DNA of 64,000 nt, from NCBI GenBank assembly GCA_027946555.1, contig JAPEVC010000059.1, positions 1 to 64,000 on the forward strand, written 5' to 3'. Of the stretch, positions 55,948 to 64,000 are shown piece after piece. A program made the translations under genes and the position numbers. Each line of letters starts with the position of its first letter. Within the stretch, counting starts at the first letter, position 1. This DNA is from Gnomoniopsis sp. IMI 355080 (taxonomy: Eukaryota > Ascomycota > Sordariomycetes > Diaporthales > Gnomoniaceae). The notes below the pieces were generated by a model. That model searched no databases and had not been told where the DNA came from. It worked only from the letters and a program-made list of their open reading frames with translations.

Positions 55948-57871
55948 ATGGCCATCACTCCCCTTGCCGGTGCATCCAGCGCCCACGACATCGACGAGTC
56001 GCAAGTGCCCGGAACGATTCAGCTCGTCGACCTTGATGCACACTTGGCAACCAGACATGCCCGCGGCCACAAGGACATCATCCTCGTGCCTACACCGTCG
56101 GCAGACCCCGACGATCCCTTGAACTGGTCCCCGGGGAGGAAGCGGTTAGCGCTGATATGTATTCTTGCGTGAGTTTTGCCCAGCCCAAAAAATGAGAGCC
56201 AAACCGAAAGCTTTCGATTGCTGACGGTGGGATCTCAGGTATACTTGGTTCAATGGCATGGCTTTGTCGGTTGTGTACTCCGTTGAGACACAACTGGCGG
56301 AGGCGTTGGAAGTCAGTGGTTAGTACAATACAAGTCCCCCGGTTGAGAGGAGCGCAATGTGCTGATCTTATCTGGGGGAAAAGTTGCTAGTATCAACGCG
56401 GGAACAGGCTATTTCTTCCTGCTCTGTGGATGGGGATTGCTTTTCTGGCAGCCTTTTGCATTGCAGTACGGCAAGAGAGTCACTTATGTTGTGTCACTCA
56501 TTGCCATTTGCGTAAGTCTCAGAAAAACGCGCCCACAGGCCCACCTTGTCTTACGGGGGACACATAGCCCACATGAAGAGAAGAGGGAGACTAATTCATC
56601 AAACGTAGGCTGTGTCCGTCTGGAGCCCCTATGCGAAGGGCGAGGGCCAATGGATTGCCAGGAACATTGTAATCGGATTTGTCGCTGCCCCGATCGAGGC
56701 ATTGCCCGAAACGTCAATCACCGACCTGTACTTTGCGCACGAACGAGGGACCTACTTGGGCTGGTATGCCTGGTTCCTTGCTTCATCCAACTTCTTCGCC
56801 CCCGTGATCACCGGCTTCATCAACGACGGCATGGGCTACAAATGGTGCTTCTTCTTTCAAGCCATTTTCTGCGGCGTCGTTTCCGTCTTTCTCTTCTTCT
56901 TCTTGGAGGAGACCAACTACGACCGCAAGACCGTCGGTGTTGTCGAAGGCACGCCATCACCGGATCCATCCGATGCTGAGGCCGTGGACCGCTCCGATGG
57001 GAAGACAACACCGGCTGCCGAGAAAGACAGCAACAACAACGTTGCAGAGACGCCTCCAAGCCCCATCAACGGGGAAACCAGCCATCCGTACAAACCCAAG
57101 ACATACTGGCAAAAGCTCGCCCTGTGGGACAAGCCCCGCACCTTCGTCATGCACTGGCGGGCCTGGCAAATCCTCAAGCTCCTCTCCTGGCCCGTCATCT
57201 TCTACGCCGGCTTCTCCTACGGCACCTACCTCGTCTGGTTCAACATCCTCAACGCCACCGCCTCCCTCATCCTCGGCGGCGCCCCTTACAACTTCACGCC
57301 CGCCATCGTCGGCTTGTCGTACATTGCATGCATCCTCGGCGTCACCGTCGCCTCGCTCTTCACGGGCGTCTTCTCGGACTGGTTCGTGATCCGCCTCGCG
57401 CGGCGCAGCAATCAAGGCGGTGTATTTGAGCCCGAGCAGCGCCTGTGGTTGTTCGCCGCGGCTACCATCATTCTTCCGGCGGGTTCTATTCTTTGGGGGG
57501 TCGGCGCTGCGCATGGGATTCACTGGTTTGGGCTGCTGTTTGCCATGTTCTTGATTAGCATGTGCAACACGTGCGGCGTGACGCTTTCGCTGGCGTATTT
57601 GGTGGATTCGTATCGGGAGATTGCGGGTGATGCGCTGGCTACGTGTATTATTGTACGCAATACCATGAGTTTTGCCATTGGGTATGGAATTACGCCGTGG
57701 TTGGATGCGTTGGGTTATCAGAACTGTTTTATCAGCGTGGCGTTTGTCGGATTGGCGGTCTGCTCAGTGTTCTTGGTCATGATCAAGTTTGGAAAGGGAT
57801 TTAGGGAATCTTCGAGGGTCAAATATTGGGAGGAGGTGAGAATTAGAATTCAAAAGGGCCTTGTGCACTGA
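55948..57871 (+). CDS. MFS transporter, DHA1-like (drug:H+ antiporter type)
   Basis: Exons 55948-56168, 56239-56318, 56384-56511 and 56609-57871; 563 residues. A hydrophilic N-terminus contains the family motif DPDDPLNWSPGRKRLAL just before the first helix. About 12 helices follow, with a long cytosolic loop in the middle (rich in D, T, P, N; VVEGTPSPDPSDAEAVDR to NGETSHPYKPKTYWQKLALWD), the usual layout of 6+6 fungal antiporters. The block FVAAPIEALPETSITDLYFAHERGTYLGWYAW is characteristic. It probably exports a small molecule or drug by proton exchange; some relatives import cations or sugars. The third exon uses an AAG acceptor (see findings). It is followed by the ASST-like gene on the same strand, but no cluster function is evident. 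Confidence 0.9.
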
Positions 57872-58098
57872 GGCTGAGGGATAGGACCCTACAATAATTA
57901 GAATCAGTCGATAGCTTTATAACCTTGGAACTTTCTGTTCTTCATACAATGGCTTGTTACCCAAGTGCTGCACAAATTCGAGTCAAAATGTAGACGTTGA
58001 GCATGTTAAAGAGTAGTAGCCGTCTGATGATCGTCCTAACTTATAAGAGCTACCCTGAGCAAGATACCTGTCAACCATGTGCGGATCTCGTCTTGGCC

Positions 58099-60203
58099 AT
58101 GTTTCAGACGACGACCCTTCAAGCCTCACCAACACGACAAGGCCAGCTCAAGTTTTCGAGACTGCAAGTGTTTCCAGCCTTTTTTATTCTTTTTCATGTT
58201 CTAAATGACTATGATTATACATTGCGCTGCGTTAAGAAAGTCTCTTGGTCGGAACTAGGTGAAATCAGCCAGCCCGAGATGGAATACTATATACAGGCCA
58301 AAATGGAGCACAAGGATGCCTACGACTTGGACCGAATACCCTTCTACTACTCTGTAAGTTCATCGAATCTCATTGATTTGAGCAAAATTGCTGACAACTT
58401 CTCACAAGCGACCCGACCTGAGACCACCACGCCTCAATATTGAAACCCGCGATGCACAACTCGCCACACCAGGCTACCTGTTCACCGCACCAACTTTTGC
58501 GGGCACCTACAAGCCAGACTCAGGCCCTTACATATTCGACACTAATGGCGTACGGTCCCCTCCCCTCTTCCCATATTCACTGCTAACATTCTATTCAGAC
58601 CTTAATCTGGTCCGGCCTGAGCGCCGTCGGCGCCTCCAGTACCCCCAACACACATAACCTACACCTATGCACATTCCGTTCTAGCCCCCATCTATGTCTC
58701 TGGCAAGGCACCGTGCGCCGCGGCACGACAGGCCACGGCGTCGGCCTCATCTTGGATCAGCACTACCAGGTCGTCAAGACGATCCGCAGCCTCGCCCCGG
58801 GAACGGCGGCGGACTTTCACGAGTTCACGCTCACGCCCGAGGGCACGGCGCTGCTCGTGACGTACACACCCAAGTTTGTTGACGGGCTGTGGGTGCTGGA
58901 CAACTGCTTCGAGGAAGTCACGCTCGATGATAATGTGTTTGGCCACCCAGTTGGTGCGGAGTGGTGCGCGACAGAGCACATTCCCCTTAGCGAAAACGCC
59001 GGGCGCGACAAGTATGTGGCCGCCGGTGGCGGGAACGGGAGAATACCGGATCGCGCGTGGGACTATGCGCATGTCAACTCGGTCGATAAGACGCCCGAGG
59101 GCGATTATCTCGTGTCAGCGCGGCATCTCGACACCATTTTCAAAGTCTCAGGCGTAGATGGAAGCATACTTTGGCGTTTGGGTGGTGTGAACTCGTCGTT
59201 CGCGCTTGACGGGTTCACGTTCGCGCGGCAGCATGACGCGCGACTGCTGGACGCAACGACTGTGTCGATGTTTGACAATGCCAACGACGGAGTGGAGTTG
59301 AAGGACAACCCCTCGCACGCGCTTGTAGTCAAGCTGGATTTGCAGTCCATGTCAGCACACCAGGTGGCCGAATACGGTGCCATCCCACCCACCACAAACG
59401 AGCTTCGGAAGGATTACATAGCCTCCATCGGGATGGGCAATCTCCAGCGACTCGCCAACGGCAATACCCTCACCTCGTTCGGCCGCTTCTCTTCCATGGC
59501 AGAATACAGGCCGTCCGGCGGCGAGCCCGTCTTCTACGCAGACATGAACGCACCCGCCTCCCTGCCTGCCACACAGCAATGGACAACCACAAACTACCGC
59601 ACCACGCTCCAGCCGCCCACCGCATGGACCGGACAGCCCCTGGAGCAGCCGGCGTTGTGGACGTACGCGCGCACGAGCACGAACCTGATGACCTTCTACG
59701 TGTCATGGAACGGCGCGACGATGGTCGACCATTACCGATTCTGGATCGCAGATAAACAAGGCGATAAGTTTCACGTTGCGGGCGTATGGCCGAAGCAAGG
59801 GTTTGAGACGAATTTCACAATTGGGAGCGCGCGGCCGTGGTCGTTCGCGGAGGCGCTGGATGCCGAGGGGAGGAGCTTGGGGAACAGTAGTGTGGTGGGG
59901 ACGTATGTGCCGAGGGATGAGGATGCTAAAGCCTGTGGGAAATGGCATTGTTTCCCGGAGGTGAAGACGGCAGCAGAGTTGTTGCCCTTTGGCACAGCGG
60001 TGGACAACAAGAAGAAGTTGTTTAAAGGAGGATTTGATGGGCTGGGAACATTAGCTCTGTTGGAGCACATACTTGCTTTGGTTGGGCTGGGACTTCTTGC
60101 GTGGTTGGTTTGGACGAGGTCGTGCAGAAGACCAAGGGATATGACAGGTTACAGTCCTGTTGATAAAGACGAGAGAGAGAAGGAAGATCTCTCGCCAGTC
60201 TAA
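58099..60203 (+). CDS. arylsulfotransferase (ASST)-like membrane-anchored protein
   Basis: Exons 58099-58353, 58409-58549 and 58599-60203 by my reading. The chosen start MFQTTTLQ leads to a hydrophobic stretch (VFPAFFILFHVLN) that may be a signal anchor; an earlier ATG at 58003 is possible. The mature part has the family features of fungal ASST proteins (PF14269 type): SRPDLRPPRL, PGYLFTAPTFAGTYKPDSGPYIFD, IWSGLSAVG, GLILDQHYQVVKTIR, DFHEFTLTPEGTALL, WDYAHVNSVDKTPEGDYLVSARH, ILWRLGG and FARQHDAR, a beta-propeller with conserved His residues. A C-terminal helix (LEHILALVGLGLLAWLVW) with a basic tail fits a membrane anchor. The substrate is unknown; sulfotransfer is proven only for bacterial relatives. 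Confidence 0.8.
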
Positions 60204-60580
60204 ACACATTCTTGCTGTACTTACCTATGAGTACCTGACATGTAGCATCTAAATGGAAATACGTATCAAACGCTAATATTGCTTCAGACTGTCCTCATCA
60301 CCGTGCAAATAGTTCGGAAGATGAAGGAAGGACCAATCCCTCGGGCTGATTGTTCTTTCTTGAATCGCGCTTCGTTCTTGCACCCGTAATGACTATCCTG
60401 TTTGCTGCAAATAATAACCTAATTTTTGCATTCCTCTCTACTTCCAAGACATTTGAATCCTGCTTCCTACGAACTCTAGGCCGCCCGGTTTTGTATAGAA
60501 CGTTCCTTTGGCATCACTAGTCCTAAGCATCCTACATATTTTCATACGTCAAGCTTCCATACCGAAAGTTGACAGGCAGA
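60204..60580. promoter_or_regulatory. intergenic, promoter of the DUF2235 gene
   Basis: 377 bases between two plus-strand genes. No specific element could be identified; a TACCTATGAGTACCTGACATG motif lies just after the previous stop. Confidence 0.4.
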
Positions 60581-62345
60581 ATGGCCGAACGCCAGAAGAA
60601 GCGCCTCATCGTCTGTTGTGATGGTACCTGGATGAACTCAGACAAAGGCTTCGAGAAGGGCAAGCCTCAACCCCCCTCCAACGTGACACGCTTGGCTCGA
60701 TCTTTCAAACGACAGTGCAGTGATGGCTCTGTTCAGGTCATCAACTACCAATCCGGAGTTGGCACTGGGAGCACCATGTCGGATTCCTTCTCCGGTGGCG
60801 CTTTCGGAAACGGTGTAGCAGAGGTATAGCATCGAATCAACTTGATGTGTCTTTCTGTGACTGACAGTCGGTAGCATATACGGGAGAGTTACTCTTTCAT
60901 CTGCGCCAACTATGTCGACGGTGACGAGATCATCCTCATCGGCTTCTCCCGCGGCGCTTTCACAGCGCGGAGTATCGCCGGTATGATCTCGAGCATCGGC
61001 CTCCTGACCCGAGAGGGCATGGAATACTTCTTTCCAATCTTCAAAGACATGCAGAATTGGCAGACCAGAGGCTACGAAGACCCTTTTCCTGGAGTTCCTT
61101 TTGACGAGAAGCCATCGGGCGACGATGCTGCCCGGGATTATCGACACAAGCTCCAAGAGAAGAACTTCACCCGCATCCACGAAACCCAAAAGAATGGTGG
61201 CAAGCTCATCACAATCAAAGCCGTTGGGGTCTTTGACACGGTCGGCAGTATCGGTGTTCCTTCAATTCCATGGACGAAGTATCTCGGCATCGACCACACG
61301 ACCTCGGAACTTCGATTCTACAATACCAACTTGTCGAACCGAGTCGAGCATGCTTTCCACGCACTTGCAATGGACGAGCCCAGACCACCCTTCAGCCCCT
61401 CTGTGTGGGAGCGATGCGCTGACAACCAACGTTCCACGGACCTTCGTCAGGTCTGGTTTCCTGGCAATCATGGCAACATTGGTGGTGGGTGGCCCGATCA
61501 AGGCATTGCCAACATGTCCATGGCTTGTGAGTGTCGCTCCCATATTACACGCAAAGTGTGTTTCTTTACTGATTCCAAGGACGTGTCACTGACCATGATA
61601 TCCAGGGATGATGGATCAGCTCGCTGAGGTCGGAGTCGAGTTCGATGCCGGATCTCTCCATCGAATGCTTGCTGAGACAGAGAGATACTACCGCGAACAC
61701 CCCATGGCAGCCGCATTGCCTACCAAAGAGGCACCACCTGCCAAGGGAAAAGCTCCCAAGGCCATCGCAGCTGTCAAAAACAAGATTCCTGATGCACTCA
61801 CACAAAAAGCATCCAAAGTCGTACCCACTCCATACTACAAATGGGCAGTCGATGAAATTGTTGAAAACAATCATCCTGTGAGACCTTGGGGCACAGGTGC
61901 CATTCTCCGAGCGCATAGTCCCATGTACACGCTGACGGGCTCCATCACTCGCTCTCCTGGTATGTACCACAAGCTGAATACCTACGACGGCAAAGAACTG
62001 CCTGAATATCTCGAGGTTACAAATGAGAAGATTCATCCTTCTGTGCGTGTCCGTCTTGCTGTTGCTGGCCTGGGCTATGACGATAAGAAGCAGTGGAATG
62101 CGTCTGCGCTGACGGACGCTGGATGGGAACTCAACAAAAGGGCAGACGGGAGGTGGTGTTGGGTCTACATTGGGCCCGAGGACCTCCCAAACAAGGTCTT
62201 GGAGGAATCTTTGATGGGACATTTTGAGAAGAGGATGTTGGAGTTGGCGGGTGGCACCCCCAACATTCTTCAGTATGCCGAAAACATGCGTCTGGAGGAT
62301 CTCCAGGGACGCAGCAGCCGGAAGTCTTCCATGGTCAACAAGTGA
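60581..62345 (+). CDS. DUF2235 hydrolase
   Basis: Exons 60581-60823, 60875-61526 and 61606-62345; 544 residues. Starts MAERQKKRLIVCCDGTWMNSD, the family's first block (CDGTW). Then come GVGTGSTMSDSFSGGAFG, the nucleophile motif GFSRGAFTAR (GxSxG type) near residue 105, VFDTVGSIGVP and WFPGNHGNIGGGW, the expected Asp/His part of the catalytic set. This is the alpha/beta-hydrolase domain found in T6SS phospholipase effectors and in many fungal proteins; the natural substrate in fungi is unknown. The C-terminal part (PAAALPTKEAPPAKGKAPK, then PYYKWAVDEIVENNH...) is typical of fungal members. No signal peptide, so likely cytosolic. Both introns are GT-AG and join in phase (MAW-MMDQL). Confidence 0.9.
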
Positions 62346-62939
62346 TAAGACCGAGGGCTCTGTCGAAAAGATGACTTGAAGGGCCTCAGGTCCGCGGTTC
62401 GTCTCGCAACCTTGCTGTCTTCTTCTGAATATGGCCCGCTAAGTCCTGTCGGCCGAGGCCAATAGTCAGGAAGGGTGTGGACTTTGTCAGCCTTGTGTTG
62501 TACTGGGCACAATAGATAAACCCTAGAATTGTCTATGCCAATAATAAGCTTTGTCTCAGTCTATTGCACCTTCGAACCAGAAAATCGGAAAACAACAAAG
62601 CAATACACGACAATATGCTTGTACCAACACAGAATCTCCACTATCTCAAAGATCCGCCCGTTTGTCTGGTCCTTCTTCACAATGTCTATTGTTCCATGAG
62701 TCTATTGTTCCATGAGTCTATTGTTCCAAATGTAGACTCTTCCAATGCGCTTATTCGAATTATTTTCGTCTTGTACATTCATCCACCGATGTCCTGCTTT
62801 CGTGTGGAGTTCTATATGGGCAGTCAACTCACCAACGTCCGTCGACCCAGCTGAAAGCAAGTAAGTACTGTATAGTAACAACGCCAACTCCATTTGGAAA
62901 CCACTGTTCTACACAAGAACTCCCCCGCAAACCCCAAGA
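62346..62939. other. intergenic with a short tandem repeat
   Basis: About 590 bases; contains a three-copy 16-base repeat of GTCTATTGTTCCATGA at 62684-62727. No gene seen. Confidence 0.5.
62684..62727 (+). repeat. 16-base tandem repeat, three copies (last one partial)
   Basis: Unit GTCTATTGTTCCATGA, consecutive copies from 62684; the third copy changes after TTGTTCCA. No known function. Confidence 0.85.
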
Positions 62940-63167
62940 ATGCCTGCTCCTAATAGCCAGCTCTGCAACAACTGCAAGAACATCCTCAACTACCCCCAGA
63001 CCGCCGTCCTCAACTATCCCCACAACACCATGATCCTTCCGCCTTCTCGGCCCCGCCGTGGTGCGTTGCAGCCCGCCTGTCCTCTGTGTGAGCGTGCTCG
63101 TTTGAATGCTGTGGCTGCGGCTGCGGCTGCGGCTACGGCTGCTGCGGGTGCGTCAGTAGGTAAGTAA
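62940..63167 (+). CDS. small C-x2-C protein or HET-like N-terminal fragment
   Basis: ATG at 62940, 75 residues without splicing (MPAPNSQLCNNCKNILNYPQ...). LCNNCKNIL and ACPLCERARLN are two C-x2-C pairs spaced as at the N-terminus of many HET-domain proteins (compare the HET gene at 27285-29771: LCDLC...CELC). The remainder is an Ala run (AVAAAAAAATAAAGAS). A GTAAGT directly after GCGTCAGTAG could be a donor, with an acceptor TTCTAG near 63193-63198, adding about ten residues (DIHKGQSDGD). No HET domain follows within reach, so this may be an orphan fragment. Function unknown. Confidence 0.4.
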   Translation: MPAPNSQLCNNCKNILNYPQTAVLNYPHNTMILPPSRPRRGALQPACPLCERARLNAVAAAAAAATAAAGASVGK

Positions 63168-63440
63168 TTTTGTTGAAAGGTGAGTGAGTTAATTCTAGAC
63201 ATCCATAAGGGGCAGTCGGATGGCGACTAGAGAGCAGTTGTCTGCGGACAGCGCCCCCTAGAAAGGTAGATAGATGGTGGTGACTTTAACAAAGGTAGGC
63301 AGATTTCTATAGGGGCAAACTAGAATGAGAAATGATTTCTTTGCGATTCTTCAAGGCCGGGCGGCTATCGATGCCTCTCTTTGCTTGTATGCTCTGTAAA
63401 ATGTGAATGATGATGAAGAAGCCAACAACCCCTGATCAGA

Positions 63441-63483
<43 letters not shown>

Positions 63484-63643
63484 CCTTAGGCACGGCTCCA
63501 AGTGCAAGCAAGAAGACTTCTTCTCTCTACCCAACCTTCTAGAAGAAAGATCAATCCAATCTTGCCATCCAGTGTGTCATATACATCGTTCATCAAAGCA
63601 AAAAAACAACAAAAAACCAAGTGAAAATCCCTTCCTTCCTTCT
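63168..63643. other. intergenic with GT microsatellite
   Basis: About 480 bases between the small gene and the end of the convergent partial gene. The (GT)19 array lies here; otherwise nothing recognisable. Confidence 0.45.
63443..63480 (+). repeat. (GT)19 microsatellite
   Basis: Thirty-eight bases of perfect GT dinucleotide. Likely variable in length between strains. Confidence 0.97.
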
Positions 63644-64000
63644 TTACACGCCCTTGCCCCGCCGGGCCCTCCCCATCCTCACGACATCAACCCCCAAGGC
63701 CGCCAAAAGCAACGCCGCATTGAACACCGCCATCATGTAGAATGGCGCGCCGCGGCTCAACCGGTCGAACAGCCAGCCGCCCAGCTTCGTGAGCAGCAGG
63801 ATCGCTGCGCCGCCACACCATGAGTACACGCCCGCAATCGTCCCCTTGAGCAACACGCGCGTGCACTTGGGCTGCTTGGTCACGCCGTGACTCTCCAACA
63901 GGGGCGCCTCCTCCCCGCCATTCACCTCGCCGTCATTTGTGGGATGATGATGGGACGACAACGACGACGAGACTGGCACGACGCCGTTTCGATGTGGGTC
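63644..64000 (-). CDS. C-terminal part of a membrane transporter, probably MFS
   Basis: Open from the window edge down to the stop at 63644-63646, so only the last 118 residues are visible. A polar loop (SSLSSHHHPTNDGEVNGG, then EEAPLLESHGV) precedes two hydrophobic segments: KGTIAGVYSWCGGAAILLLTKLGGWLFD and APFYMMAVFNAALLLAALGVDVV, ending in a basic tail (RMGRARRGKGV). The Gly-rich penultimate helix and a short loop to the last helix match the end of fungal major facilitator proteins. The class cannot be decided from this part. Confidence 0.6.
   Translation of the reverse strand, partial: DPHRNGVVPVSSSLSSHHHPTNDGEVNGGEEAPLLESHGVTKQPKCTRVLLKGTIAGVYSWCGGAAILLLTKLGGWLFDRLSRGAPFYMMAVFNAALLLAALGVDVVRMGRARRGKGV

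Noticed and set aside
56957..57523. 188-codon minus-strand frame opposite the MFS gene
   Set aside because: Mirror of codon-biased plus-strand exon; acidic Glu/Asp/Gly repetition typical of antisense of Ala/Ser/Phe codons.
55948..62345. Secondary-metabolite gene cluster around the MFS, ASST-like and DUF2235 genes
   Set aside because: No backbone enzyme (PKS, NRPS, terpene synthase) or tailoring oxidase is present; the three genes give no pathway logic.

Overview
The window looks like nuclear DNA of a filamentous ascomycete (Pezizomycotina). Genes carry short introns of about 50-110 bases with GTRNGT donors, CTAAC/CTGAC branch points and YAG acceptors. Gene families are typical of that group: HET domain, fungal LIM protein, deuterolysin, DHA1-type MFS, DUF2235 and a fungal-type bZIP. 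Intergenic DNA repeatedly carries short palindromes of the TACCTAGGTA type. I cannot fix the genus; a Sordariomycete-like genome is a guess.

Layout. 0-11.3 kb: the 3' part of a TPT-family sugar-phosphate transporter, an intron-containing elongator tRNA-Met, a small membrane-anchored conserved protein, a secreted zinc protease (deuterolysin), an AT-rich stretch with a TCTTGC array, an SGNH-like hydrolase and a hypothetical gene. 12.8-16.3 kb: a lineage-specific protein with a myristoylation motif and 19-residue repeats, then a six-exon secreted carboxylesterase. 18.9-25.6 kb: a four-exon bZIP regulator followed by about 5 kb without genes. 25.6-29.8 kb: a disrupted DUF7587-like locus converging on a large HET-domain gene. 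30.2-35.2 kb: a basic Ser/Pro-rich nuclear-type protein with a frame break and a LIM-domain protein with an in-frame TAG. 35.9-38.1 kb: a cupin/membrane protein converging on a delta-12 fatty acid desaturase. 40.0-41.7 kb: a coiled-coil protein, possibly augmin subunit 3. 46.3-48.7 kb: an LrgA/LrgB-type transporter. 49.5-52.5 kb: Pin1/Ess1 prolyl isomerase and a hypothetical gene. 54.5-54.9 kb: a remnant of a SNF2-type helicase. 55.9-62.3 kb: three tandem plus-strand genes (MFS transporter, ASST-like membrane protein, DUF2235 hydrolase). 62.9-64 kb: a small C-x2-C gene fragment and the 3' end of another putative transporter.

There is no biosynthetic cluster. Most genes are independent housekeeping or secretory genes. 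The more unusual signals are gene-structure oddities: a 6-base microexon, a GC-AG intron in Pin1, a 36-base intron, and several reading-frame breaks between 25.6 and 34 kb. That last stretch also holds the HET gene and the DUF7587-like locus, the best candidate for an allorecognition-type pair. Exon boundaries are my own reading of splice motifs and reading frame; no alignments or RNA data were available.
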